DNA of 64,000 bases, taken from the NCBI GenBank assembly GCA_008704415.1, contig VXIS01000078.1, positions 1-64,000 on the forward strand, written 5' to 3'. Of this stretch, positions 21,554 through 33,156 are shown piece by piece. The stretch's first letter is position 1; every line of letters begins with the position of its first letter. Source of the stretch: Sphaerosporella brunnea. Lineage: Eukaryota > Ascomycota > Pezizomycetes > Pezizales > Pyronemataceae. Under the pieces are notes generated by a model that made no database searches, had not been told where the DNA came from, and saw nothing but the letters and a program-made list of their open reading frames with translations. The position numbers were made by a program, and so were the translations under genes.

Positions 21554-21791
21554 TTTGGCTGTGAATATTCCCGTGGCTCGGTGCTGGAGTTGTGAAGTTG
21601 TGAAGTTTTGGTTTGCTCTGGAGTTTACTTTTCAGAGTACGAGAACCGGGGCATTGCACGTGACTCGTTACTTACCCGGCTTTTGGAGGTGAAGTGTTCG
21701 CTGCTGGGTCCTTTTTTCTCTCGCCCTCTCGCTTTTTGGTACTATGTTTTGGTAACAAAGCGTGTTGTTCAGGACGAATTCTTGGAGATCC

Positions 21792-21836
<45 letters not shown>

Positions 21837-22972
21837 CATGCTAGCGGCGTTGACACGGTAAATCGCGCCGTTGCCCCTGGCAACAGTTCGACACGGAGTT
21901 TACAAACCCACCCACTCAGCCGTGTCGACGCCGTCTTCTGTCACGCGAGGTACTCTCCAGCGCAGGCGGAGGTTACAGTAGGTACAAGTTGTTTTGCACG
22001 GTATATAGAGAGGGACAGGATATGGGAGGCCAGCGGCCGATCGACCCCGAGCGCTGGAGAGACTCTCGAGTGAACACGGGCATCGCAGTCAAAAAGATAC
22101 AGAACACAATGGAACCCGCATGGAAGGTACTACATGTAAATGTATTTGTATCGCGACGAGTGCTGCTGCTGCCAAAGCATCCTGAACAGAGAATCGTGAC
22201 TGGATTGAGGTTTCTTATACACAAAGAGAGGAAGTCGGCGCCCGGCACATGCGAAGAACGGGAGCGTGCACACGGCGCTAGGCCCAAAAGGTGCAGAAAG
22301 CTCAAGAGGGAAATCGCAAAAATCAAAACAAAAGAAAAGAAAGACGAAGAACTTCTTGAAGAGAGAGAGATAGACGGTCATTCTGCAAACAAACGCTTTT
22401 CAGTCTGCTCTCTACCACCGAGACAAAGAATTCCCCACGCTCTCCAACTCTCTGGCCTCTCTTTGTATTTTTCAGTCGCATGCAGAGCGCTCCCAACAGG
22501 GAATTTGTTTGTGTGATGATTCCTCAAAAAACCGTGGCCCAGCCAGCAGATCCTGCCATCCACTCCACAGTCTGCTCACTTCTGCCAGGGGTGTCCATTC
22601 CCTCTTTTGGCCCATGTCTGTTTACTCTTGCTGGTGGTGCTAACTTGCTGCTTGCTTCTTCCCTTACCCTCACCTCCCCCCGCCTCTCCCACCCACCACC
22701 ACCATCACCCCCCCCCCCCCCAATCCTTCCAACTGAGCGTGCCTGCCGAACCTCTTCCCGTCTCCTACTCGCTCGCCCACTTCATCCTCTCCGAACTGTG
22801 TTTGTCGTGCCTGCCTGCGAATCCCTCGTTATTATTCCTGCGAAAAGCAACAACAACAGCAACAAAAACACGATCCATCGCCATCTCGCCCAAAAGCACC
22901 ACCACCACCACCACAACAACAACAACAACAACAACATCCACAAACAACTACCCCCTCTCGTTTGCGGCAAAT
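21554..22972. other. Divergent spacer TIM9 / CDH1 with CAA microsatellite
   Basis: Holds promoters for both neighbours. It contains (CAA)15 at 21791-21835 and, near the CDH1 start, CT-rich and CAA-rich leader sequence (about 22600-22935). Open frames here are low-complexity. Confidence 0.55.
21791..21835. repeat. (CAA)15 microsatellite
   Basis: Fifteen perfect CAA units in the divergent spacer between TIM9 and CDH1. Confidence 0.95.
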
Positions 22973-24867
22973 ATGCCCCCACCCTCACGCCCTATGCGAG
23001 GCACGGAGAATCGTGAATTCGAGAACCGAGTCCGCCACGCAACTACCGCTGCGAAGCCGAAGACGCCGCCGGCTGGGTCGCCTGTGACGAGGCAGAACAA
23101 TGGCCCGGATCCAACTGATCTGAGGGCCGCATTGGAGGATGCTGTGGCGACCCCCACGCCGTCGCCCAGCAGGAAAAGGCAGAAGATTGTGTATCAGGAC
23201 AGGTGGGTAGATGGCAGAGAGCTAGGGAGAAGGCTGTGGAAGGGCTGCAGAGTGGGAAAACGCGGGCAGGATGCTGATTCTGTGCGTTCACAGATTCATT
23301 CCGAACCGAGATGGCGTAGACCTGCAAGCTAGCTTCAGCTTATTACCGTCGACGCCGTCGAAACCGCCGAAGCGTACTCCGCAGGGAGAGCTGCATTTCC
23401 AGAAGAGTAGATTGTTTCCTTCCGGCACGTGTCAACCGTTTTCTGACCGTAGTTTCAGATGAGCAAGCGAATAATACGTTCACTCACCTGCTGCGATCGG
23501 AGTTGTTCCACAATGAGATCCCTCAGGCCGAACCTCCATCGTTTAACACCCGTAACTCCGCAGCTTCAGCTCGGATAGACCCCGTACGCAACAGAACCCC
23601 CCCAATAACCGCGACGAATACAAATGCCCCATCAACGCCCTCAAAAAATCTGTTCACTTACATGTCCCCCAAAACCGGGACCCCAAAAACGCGACATGGG
23701 CCAAACTTGGACACGAGATCAGAAATTTACTCGCTCTCGCCAGTGCGGTATGACAGCCAGAAAATGCTCTTGTCACCGCGAAAACAGCCGCGTGCTGTCA
23801 GTAAAGTACCCTACAAGGTGCTAGACGCACCAGAGCTGGCGGACGACTTTTATCTGAACTTGGTCGACTGGGGGAGCACGAACATATTAGGCGTAGGCCT
23901 AGGTAGTTGCGTGTACATGTGGAATTCAAACTCGGGGAAGGTGACGAAGCTGTGTGATTTGGGTTTGGGCACGGAAGACAGCGTGACAAGCGTGTCTTGG
24001 ATAGAGCGGGTATGTACTCACTCGCCTGCAGCAAACGTCCCCGGCTCGCTAACGACGGATAGGGTTCGCACATTGCGATAGGGACGAACAAGGGATACGT
24101 GCAAATATGGGACGCGCGAGAGTGTCGTCGGTTACGCACCATGACCGGGCACACAGCTCGCGTCGGTACGTGTCCCAGCCTCGAGATCTAAGCTCGTGCT
24201 AACTGTAGCAGGTGCGCTTGCATGGAATGATCACATCCTCACGTCAGGATCACGGGACCGGGCGATATACCATCGCGATGTCCGTGCACCAGATCAGTAC
24301 ATTGCCAAGCTCACTGGCCATAAGCAGGAAGTATGCGGGCTAAAATGGAACTGCGAAGACGGACAGCTCGCATCAGGGGGCAACGACAATAAGCTTTACG
24401 TCTGGGACAAGCTCACGACGCAGCCGCTGTACAAATTTGCCGAACACACAGCGGCCGTCAAGGCCATCGCCTGGTCACCGCACCAACACGGGACTCTAGC
24501 ATCTGGTGGAGGAACTGCGGATCGCAAAATTCGGTTCTGGAACACGCTCACGGGACAGCCAATAAACGAGATCGACACGGGTAGCCAGGTGTGCAACCTG
24601 GCGTGGTCCAAGAACTCGAACGAAATAGTCTCGACACACGGCTTCTCAGAGAACCAAATCGTGGTGTGGAAGTATCCTTCGATGACCCAGGTGGCTACGC
24701 TTACAGGCCACACGTACCGAGTGCTGTACCTGGCCATGTCACCGGACGGCCAGGTGATCGTCACAGGCGCTGGAGACGAGACGCTGCGGTTCTGGAACTG
24801 CTTCGCGAAAAGCAAAAACGAAGGCCGCATATCGACCGCGTTTGACCCGCTCGCGCAAATCCGATGA
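22973..24867 (+). CDS. CDH1: Cdh1/Fizzy-related APC/C activator
   Basis: A WD40 co-activator that brings substrates to the anaphase-promoting complex in late mitosis and G1. Exons: 22973-23202, 23294-23406, 23459-24009, 24063-24165, 24212-24867; 550 residues. The C-box reads DRFIPNR, split by the first intron. Then come LHFQK, LLRSELF, a seven-blade WD40 region (TGHTARV, GSRDR, LTGHKQEV and others) and the C-terminal Ile-Arg tail (LAQIR) that docks on the APC/C. A Cdc20 paralogue is less likely because of the GRISTAFDPLAQIR ending and the CVYMWNS/SHIAIGT words. The ATG chosen is the first in frame after a CAA-rich leader. Confidence 0.95.
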
Positions 24868-25838
24868 TTCAAACCGCCACCACATCATCACCTTATACAT
24901 TGGACTTATAGACAGGCCTTTTATCCGTCTTATTACCTTTTAGATGTTGATTTTATTACCCTTGCATATGAAATTTTTTTGCTTGTCTACTTTTCTTGCT
25001 TTCGGGGTCTCCTTTTTTTTGCTTCTTGGTGTTAGGGGTAGGAATGGGCGAACCTTGGGTTGTTGGTGTTTTTGATTTCCGCTGGATGGGTTGGTGGTGA
25101 ATCTGCGTTGGATTGTCCTATTGTCCTTTGGGCATGCATTCTCTCACTCTCACCTTTGAGTGAGGGGCGGAGGAGGCGGAGGCGGATACAGGGGATGTAC
25201 AATATAGGGGCATTTGGGTGTCTTCTATTGCTTGTGTGTCGGAGTTCTTTTTTTTTTTCTTCTTGACGTCTATGGGAGCGACACACTGTTTGGCCTTTTT
25301 TGATCATTTTTTTCCCCTTTTCACGATGCATGATATCCTCATCATTCCTGCCGGCTTAACCTTACAGTTTATAGTCCTTGTTGCATTGAGTTTTTACCAG
25401 TGTTGGGCTGGGGTTTCTGGCTGTCTGTTTTTTCTATTTCTTTTGCGTTTGATGGATGATGACGAATGGGTTTATGTATGAGGTTTTTGTTTTTTCTACG
25501 GTCACATGGGCGGTGATGGTGGTGGTGGTGGGGGATATTCGCTTTTCTGGATGGAGATTCTTGGCTTTTTGAGGAGATTGCTGGATGGGTGGCTGGTAAA
25601 AGTGAATATGGAGCGTTCATGAAGACATACTTCCTACATATTTCTCTGTTGGCATGATATTCCCCGCATTTTGTCATTCATTATGATATCCGTACGTAGC
25701 CAGCCGTGGATAAGGAAACAAACAGAACTTAGCAAATCAAAAAGCAAACCTGACCATCACCGTATCTTAAAAACCGTAAACACAGATATAAGAAAGCACA
25801 ACCCCACACCCATTTTCCCAGTTCGCAATGCAATGGTT
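24868..25838. other. Convergent spacer CDH1 / SEC9
   Basis: About 970 bases of T-rich 3' flank between convergent genes. No gene seen; the short frames are low-complexity. Confidence 0.55.
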
Positions 25839-26971
25839 TTAGTGGATCTTCTTGATCCGGTGGTGGGTGATGGTGATCTGGTTGTCGACGTTGTCGCTCT
25901 GTTTTCAGATAGTTAGACATGCATTTGCACGATAAGAATGATGCGTTGGGGAAATACCTTGCCCATGATCTGATTAATCTGCTGGTTCTGGCGGTCGACC
26001 TCCTCGCCCGTCGCCATAGCCAGATTCTTGAGTCTCCCCGTCACCGACTGCAGTTGATCCAGATTATGTTCGATCTCCTTCTCCTTCTCATCATCGCTCT
26101 CATCAGCTTCAAACTGGTATTTGCTCCTCTCGGCCAACGAAGCTTTCGTTCCACCACCGGGTTTTCCATTCTGGTTCAGCGCGCGCCCAACGCGGTCTCG
26201 GCTCTCGTATCCAAACTGTCTTGTGCGCTCGCGCTCCTCACGCTGGTTCTGGTGGCGATCCAATATCTTCTGCTCCTCCGCCTCGGCGCGGGATTTGGAT
26301 CTGAGCGGGTTGTTCATGTGCACGGCGAACATGCTTCTGTTCAGAGTCTTCAGCTCGCGCGCTTTCTCGGCCGCGACCACGTTGTGCGCCGCCGCGACGT
26401 CGAGGTTTTTTTCCGTGTTGTAGAGACGCTCCCCCTGCTGGCCGAGGCGGGTTAAGGTGTTCCGACCCGTCTCTTCGGCTTGGGAGGCGATCCGGAGCGC
26501 GTTACGTGTGCTGGATACCGACTCTTGCTTCGTGAACCGGATCTGCTGCTTGATCGCGTTGACGTCTTCTTCCTCTTCTTCTTCGGCCGTCAGCTGCCGG
26601 TCGGGGTCTTGGCCGTAGCCCCCGTAACTGCTGGGCTGGCCGTAACCTCCAGCACTGTTGCTATTGGGTGGGCTGACGTTGTGGCCGTACCCGCCTGCTT
26701 CGTTTCCCTTGCCATACCCACTTCCTCCGGCATAACCACCATACCCCTGCGGGGCCGCAGCCTGGGGACGCTGCCCAAACAAGGCCTCACGATTATTTCC
26801 GGGTGTGGGGTTCTGACTCTGGCTATGCGACGGGGTGTGGGCGGGCTGATACGCCGGCGGGGGCGCCGCATACGGGTTTGTGCTCGAGCTGCCACCGCGG
26901 TTTCCAAAGAGCTCGTTGCGCGCTTCTTCTTCTTTGGCGGAGGACTTGTCTTTTTTGCTGAAGAGGCCCAT
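25839..26971 (-). CDS. SEC9: Plasma-membrane t-SNARE Sec9 (SNAP-25 type)
   Basis: Sec9 gives two Q-SNARE helices to the exocytic complex with Sso and Snc. Exons: 26971-25958 and 25898-25839; 357 residues. The N-terminus MGLFSKKDK is followed by a disordered Pro/Gly/Tyr/Gln-rich region (about 30-120). The first SNARE helix lies near 130-205 (IRFTKQESVSSTRNALRIA). The second spans the intron (about 280-355) and ends in HHRIKKIH. No membrane segment, as expected for this family. The first exon's frame runs past the donor into a short non-conserved tail; splicing restores the ending IMGKSDNVDNQ. Confidence 0.92.
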
Positions 26972-27432
26972 TGTTGCTTGCGTTGTGTGGGTAAGAATAG
27001 GGCGGGGAATTGGGTATCGTTGAAGTGGAATATGGAGTTGGTGGTTGGGCAGGTGGGGTTTTGTAGCTGAGCTGCTGAGCGAGGGTTTGGGGCTAACTAA
27101 GGAAGCTGGCGGGGCGCAGCAAGCAGGGACACGCAGACGATCGCCGCTGCGGCTGGGCTGGAGTCCCAGCTGCTTATACTAATCTGGACTTCGTGTCCAA
27201 TTGCTTTGCGAGAGCATGAAACAGTTCAAGTCCACAGTGTTGCTGCTTCTATTTTTAGCATTGGTGATGATGATGATGCTGCATCTTCTTTTTGGACTTC
27301 CAACACCGACGCCTTTCTAAATTCTCAAGCATAAAAAAGCACTATCCCAATAAAACGCCGTGCAGAAATGCCACTCGCTCTTTCCCCGGGTATCCTCCGT
27401 CCAGTATCATTATTGCCGCCAGCTTGCTCTAC
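26972..27432. other. Spacer SEC9 / VPS52
   Basis: 461 bases: SEC9 promoter and VPS52 3' flank. No gene seen. Confidence 0.5.
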
Positions 27433-29618
27433 CTACTCCTGGAATGCCTTCTTCAACGCTTCAAAATGGTTTTTTTGCTCCATGGCGAGTTTTCCATCCG
27501 TGTCCTGTCGCACACATGTCAGTTTTTACACAAGTCATATGGGACGGGAAGGGGTCCTCACCCCAATAATCGTCAAAATCAGCGAGTAATTATTAAACAA
27601 GAACCTCTCCCTCTTTCTGGTATCGCCGATGCCCGAACTGAGCTTAGTCAAGAAAGCTTCAAAGTCGCTGCGTAACCTGGCCAAACTCCTCTGCACGGGC
27701 TCATCGTCTCCCGCCTCTGCGCTCAACGATAGAAGACCATGCAGCAGGCTTGCAAACCGTTGGGTCAAGAAGTGTGGAGCCGCGCTTTGTTTAGCCGCGG
27801 GCCCGGTCATAGCGGACAGCATGCGGGTGTTGTTATTGTTTCGGCGGAGACTCTCGCAGTGCGCATCCATGACCACCTGGAAGCGGGGCCACAGCAGCAT
27901 ATTCGTGCCGTTCAGATATCCCTCTGCGGCTGGGATGCGGCGCTTCTGCATCTCAAAAAGGGCATACTGGTTAAGCCTCACGCACAGCAAGATACCCAGG
28001 GAGTCGTAAGTGTTATCAACGAGGGTTTTGGTGAAAGCCTTGCCCAAGTTAAAGGATGGCTCAAAGATCTGGTTGAAGATGTGGTTCATCTGATCATATT
28101 TCTTGTGCGAGAAGAAATCGCTGATGAAGGTGTATTCTGTGGCGCAGTTCTCTACCAAAGCGGCGTTGAAATGGCGGAAATGGTATTCCATGTAGTGCGT
28201 GATCTTGTCCTCTTCGGCTTGGTAGGCAGCCATGATAGGTGCCGTGGTGTTGCGCAATATCTCAATTCTGCGGCCAATGTTGAAGGGATCGTATGCAGGT
28301 GCAGCAGCGGACTTCAGACCGGGAATGATACTACCGCCTTTACGGGCGTTCTCTTCTTGTCCCAGAACATCGTTCCGGTCCATCACATGTAACTTCAGCC
28401 TCTCAAAGGCCTTGTGATAGCGCTGGAAGTGCGTCGAGTAGTACCACCGCATGGTGTTGGTATATGCCTGTGCCAATTCCTCCGCAAGCTGGGGATGATG
28501 GATTGCCATGAAATGGAACAGTTCCTTGTAACGAATAAACCCTTGCTGTTGGATCAGCTGCGAATTTGCACCTGGTACCCGTAAAGCCTTGATTCGAGAC
28601 ACAAAGAAATCCCGTACTCTTTCAACAGTCTGTACTCGTTAGGCTGGATTAATTGGGCACTATCAATGAATAGTACCTTGTGCTTGATCTTCTCCAGCTC
28701 AGGTTGGACTTCCTGCACCGACTTCACCTTTGACGGGTCTTTGCCCTCAATCGCCTTGATCCGGCGATCCGTGTCGTGAAGAGCTTTGACCCAGGTATCG
28801 TTGACGTCACCCTCAATCAGTCGCCGAACATCGTTTGGAGGCAGCACGACATCATCGACAACTGGCCCCAGCAGCTTCTCGACAGCTTTTCGATTGTCTA
28901 GTTGCCTATTGAGGCTCATCGAGCGGTTCTGTAGTGACTCGATCTCCCCACTAACAGTGCCCAGATCCGTCTGGAAAGCCGAAAGATACGATTCCACCGA
29001 TTTCAGCACTTCGTCGCACGCCTTGATGCTGCGGTGTAGGTCCTGGAACTTATCCTTTTCCATCTCGTCTGGTGTGCTGTCAGTTCCTCATATCTGAACC
29101 TCTCTACAAGGGTCCAGCATACACTCTTCGACCGATTGTTCACTATACTTCCTGACCTTAGGTTTCTTCTTCTCCTCCGCTTCAGCCTTCCGAACAAACT
29201 CCTCCAGACTTAACCCATCAAACTCAATCCCCTCTGCATCCTTCAACTCCGGCAGTTTTGCATCCATATCCCTCCTCTCTTCGCCTCTGCTCACCGGCGC
29301 CCCCAGAATAGCCTCCAACACCAACATCGGATCCCTAACCCCCGGCGGCGGCATAGACGAGACCGCTTTCCTGTAACCCATGTTCTGCTGATTCTTGATC
29401 TGCTGTGGCAAGGAGGTGGTGGAAGCATTTGGCGTAGCAAGGCTCATCATCGACGAGTGATGTGACAGCACCGGACGCGCGCCGGGGCGGCGGTTGAGAG
29501 GGTTGGCGCCATAGTTGCGTAGCTGCTGCGGAGTGAGATTGTTGTTTTGTGGAGGCGGAGAGATGGAGCGAGGTGGCAGCGGCGACGAGGAGGAGGACCA
29601 GTTGCCTGGTCTCCACAT
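27433..29618 (-). CDS. VPS52: GARP complex subunit Vps52
   Basis: Vps52 is a core subunit of the GARP tether, which captures endosome-derived vesicles at the trans-Golgi. Exons: 29618-29123, 29068-28677, 28629-27562, 27504-27433; 675 residues. The N-terminal 130 residues are disordered and Pro/Asn-rich. A coiled coil follows (DKFQDLHRSIKACDEVL, then EIESLQNRSMSLNRQLDNRK), then the Vps52/Sac2 helical domain (VERVRDFFVSRIKALRVP, QQQGFIRYKELFHF). The 47-nt intron at 28676-28630 lies in a stretch that also reads open in the first frame, so a naive reading splits the gene in two. A GTG 35 codons upstream is not needed. Confidence 0.93.
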
Positions 29619-30238
29619 GTTGATTGGATTCGATCGATGTGGTGATTTGGGTGAGGTCGAGCTGGCAGGGGAGCCGCTAACTAAGTATTTACAGGGATTA
29701 GGGTTATGTTCACCATTCATCACCAGTGCATGGGTCCAGAACTTCCAACTTCCAGGCGGAGATCGAGTAGTCGGTCCCCATTAAGGGGCTAATACCACTG
29801 ACTTAAGGTGTGTTTAATGGTTCGATTTGCTTTTATGTATTCCTTTTGTATGGGGAGCCCCAACAGACGGGTGAAACCATGGGGACAGGATACCAGGTTT
29901 CTTTTGTCCGTCATAGGCCTTTGGCCTCACTCCGATTCGCAAGATAGGAGGCACTTGGGCTAACGTCCTTGTGTACGATGTATGATTTAAAACAAAACAA
30001 AACAAAACAAAAACAAAGATCGAGTAGTCGGGCCTTGCCGCGATACGAGAAGTGCCACGTCGACACGGTATGGGTATCTCGTATCCATGCATTTACAATG
30101 ATCAGGCCTCTATTAGGCATCCAACGTATACGGCCTTTTTCGTTTATAAATGGAGTGATTTGGCTTGTTTTTGTGCTCTGAATTTCATCGCCGTCAAACA
30201 ATAGGTAGTCTCTTTCTGGCTCGAAGTACTCGAATAAA
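29619..30238. other. Divergent spacer VPS52 / GFA-domain gene
   Basis: 620 bases holding two divergent promoters. A 15-base direct repeat (AGATCGAGTAGTCGG) occurs at 29760-29774 and 30017-30031. A run of AAAAC units lies near 29990-30015. No gene seen. Confidence 0.5.
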
Positions 30239-30875
30239 ATGACAACACTCTGGACGACTCCCCTTCGTGGCCATTGCTTCTGCAATGCCTGCTCCTACAC
30301 TCTTGACCCAACACGCGAGATCCCCGCGGCTAAACTCGATGCCTTCATCAAAGAGTTCAAAAACAACTTCATATCCTTCTGGGACCGTTAGTTCTGCACT
30401 TATCGGTGATTCAAAAGCCATACTGATGGGACAAACCATAGACTGTACAGACTGCCGTCGAGCGACCACCTCTTTGGCCACCGCCTACTTCATCATCCCC
30501 CTGGAATACCTGGTGTGGTCAGAAGGCACGGAGCAGCATCTGAAGACCTACGTTTCATCGAACGGCGACGTGGAACGGAAGTTCTGCAGGCAGTGCGGAA
30601 CATCATTCACCTACTTTCGGCACTCTCGGCCGGGGGGAGGTATCGACATTACCATTGGAAGTCTTGCAGACGAGGATTTGCAGAAACTGGAAGAGCTCGG
30701 GATGACGCCTACAAAGCTGCATGTGTTTTGGGAAACGGGAGGAATCCGTTGGTACCAGAAGGAGTGGCTGCATGGGGGCAAGGAATATGAGCCGAGCTTG
30801 TGGCTGGATGGGCATGTGGCGGATGAGCATGCTGTACAGATCGATGTTGATGCTGAGCTGGCGAAACTGAAATAA
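30239..30875 (+). CDS. GFA-domain (Mss4-fold) zinc protein
   Basis: Members of the glutathione-dependent formaldehyde-activating (GFA)/CENP-V fold bind zinc through cysteine pairs. Most fungal ones are uncharacterised; a few act in thiol or secondary metabolism. Exons: 30239-30386 and 30442-30875; 193 residues. Zinc-ligand candidates: GHCFCNAC (13-18), HCTDCRRAT (made by the splice) and KFCRQCGTSF. The rest is typical: LRG near the start, a Phe-rich strand (TAYFIIPLEYLVW) and GGIDITIGSLAD. The 55-nt intron is the only join that keeps both cysteine groups. The substrate cannot be inferred. Confidence 0.88.
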
Positions 30876-31436
30876 AGGATGCGCTCGAGCGAATATCCTA
30901 TACACACAGATGTAGTTATAGGAATATTAGGACGTGGCAACTTGCTGATGCAGACTCCAAGCTTTGGATCGAGGGCTTTCCCGTGAGAATATTCTGCTCG
31001 TCACTTCTCAGCTCAGGAGCATGGTTTGTTGGGGTTGAGAGGAAAAAAGGCCAAAGAATGCAGAATGCAGCATGGAGCATCCAGGAGAGTGAAAATGTGT
31101 GATTTTAAAGGCCTTCTATGACAGGCAGACGAGTTTCCAACCAACACTTGCCAAAACACAAGAAACCGGGCCTGACATGTTCTGGTTGCGGATTGACCAA
31201 TTTCATGAAATTGGAGACCCACTCACACCAAAAAAGCCACCTCTCAACGAAAAACAACTAAAAATGAGTACGGTGCTCGCAACTTTCAGAGGTTATTCAG
31301 ATGCCTCAAAATCGCACATTTTGATGTATTTTGGCGGGTGTCTAATTACCAAATAGTTGATTCACGCCTCTGTAAGTGCAGTGGCAATGGTCAAACTTAT
31401 CTTAATACATTTTTGATCTCCTGAAGATCTTGGGTC
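30876..31436. other. Convergent spacer
   Basis: 561 bases between the GFA gene and GWT1. It contains the perfect palindrome CCAATTTCATGAAATTGG (31198-31215). No gene seen. Confidence 0.5.
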
Positions 31437-33009
31437 TCACAACTTGATACTCAAGTTCTTGTAATCAAGGATCAATGCGAACGCCGTGATCACCACCATG
31501 TACGCCGTCAAGATTCCCATGGCTGCCACTCGACCTACATCCAGCGTCTTAACCGAAACATTCACGAGACCAGTCAGGAGATTCGCCTATTGTTTGTTAG
31601 CATCGTGTAGGATTGGCAGCGCATGCCGATTCTACTTACCACCAAGAAGACTGGAAGCCCGTTGCGGTTGAATGCTTCCAGTACTCTGGGAACATTGAAC
31701 TTGTATGCCTCCTTCTCGTCCGCCGCACCGCTCTGTCGCTTTGGAAGAAGAAGCTTCTCCACAAGATAAAATGCCACCAACTGAGAGGAATTGAAAGCAG
31801 CCACCCAAAATACGTACGAGAGATTCGCCAATCTTCTCGAGACGCCGATCCCAAAACCATAATACTCTGTCGAAATCCAAAACGCAAGAATCCAGAAACC
31901 TGCCCAGCCCAACATGGTCTTCAATAGCTTGCCCTCTTTGTCGCGAGGCAAGACGTATGTCCCCGTTGCCATTCCTGCCAGGAATATAGCGAGATAGCCT
32001 GCAAAGCTACTGGCACCCTCCTTGTTCATTCCCAACAGGCCGTACTTGTGGCGGTCGCCAATGAGGACGTACTCCTCCAGACCGGTCGTTTTCAAGGCAA
32101 TTTGATAGCCTGCCGCGACAAACAAGCTGAGAACTACATAAACCACAGTGGGGTTCCGCTTCCCAGTGGGAATGGACTGCAATAACGCAACGAATGGCGG
32201 CAAGAGCCCCAAAGTGAAGAAGAAGTTCCAGTGGACTCCATATTCGGTAACATGTTCAGCATATTCCACGCCTTTGACCATGGCCAACCGGACGAAACCA
32301 AGGATCAAGAGAGGCAATGAGCTGCGCATGGCGGTCTTCATCCTTCTTGCGAACGAAACTGAGCTGCTGGTAGGCGAAAGGTACTGCTTCACCACGGTCC
32401 TTGCCGACACCACTCCCGAAGAAAATACAAAGGATCCGACGCCGAGATCCATCAACGAAGTCCCCCAGTTCTCGACTTTGGCAAATTTCCTAGGGAAGAC
32501 GTGGAAGTCCACAGCTAGAATTGCAATGCATGTAATCACCATCATGGTCCCGCGATAGACAGTGATGAATGCTTTCTTGGGCAGCGGGTCCTGGCTCTTC
32601 TCAGACTCTTTGCCGACATTCTTGGGCTTCGAGACTTTGGGAGGTGGTGAACTGGTGAGGTAGATGAGGACAGCTGGCGAGAGCACCAGGATGTTCAAAA
32701 GTAGTGGTTGGTATGCGTAGATAGTGGTTGCAAGGAGGATTGCACCGCAATTGAGAATGAAATCGAGAATGAGTTGTACAGGGCCATATGAGGAAAAGAA
32801 GCGCAGTTGTGACTGAAGGACCGCGAATAATATGTATGAGATCTAGAGCTCTGCCGTTAGCACTAGAGGCACATGAATTCGTGGAATTTGGCAGGGCACA
32901 CCGGAGCTATGGCGGTGACCAAATTGATCTCTCCGATTGTTCCTCCGGCGAGGTTTGAAACAAAAGCCTCCTTCCGGAGCTTGTATAATTCTTCTGGTGT
33001 CTTTGTCAT
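31437..33009 (-). CDS. GWT1: GPI inositol acyltransferase Gwt1 (PIG-W)
   Basis: Gwt1 acylates the inositol of glucosaminyl-phosphatidylinositol in the ER, an early step of GPI-anchor synthesis and the target of fungal-selective inhibitors. Exons: 33009-32902, 32842-31640, 31586-31437; 486 residues. The start [20 protein letters not shown] followed by GGTIGEIN is characteristic. Then come about a dozen hydrophobic segments with the family words [22 protein letters not shown] (given here in part), FSSGVVSAR and HWNFFFTLG. The last exon gives ANLLTGLVN and the ending DYKNLSIKL. The start codon is only 147 bases from that of ISC1 on the other strand. Confidence 0.95.
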
Positions 33010-33156
33010 GGGTGCCGAAGCGTTGTAGAGGACACCCTGGAAGCCGATTTATGCATAGCAGCTTTCAATGCCTGCGATGGGCTAGGGTTTCTCCCGCTTG
33101 CCGTCAGCCCCCCTAGCAACAGCGCTGCCGTGGTTTCGACTTCCAACAGCAACAAT
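33010..33156. promoter_or_regulatory. 147-bp divergent promoter GWT1 / ISC1
   Basis: The two start codons face away from each other with 147 bases between, so the promoters must overlap. No TATA box is evident. Both products handle membrane-anchored inositol lipids (GPI and inositol-phosphosphingolipid), so shared control is plausible but not shown. Confidence 0.6.

Noticed and set aside
22607..23332. Long open frame starting 366 bases before the CDH1 ATG
   Set aside because: It is low-complexity leader read through the first CDH1 exon and intron; the C-box needs the splice at 23203.
27535..29063. VPS52 as two overlapping genes
   Set aside because: Conserved sequence requires the 47-nt intron at 28676-28630, which joins both frames into one protein.
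29760..30031. 15-bp direct repeat in the VPS52/GFA spacer
   Set aside because: Too short for long terminal repeats and with no target duplication or internal element features; probably chance or a promoter motif.
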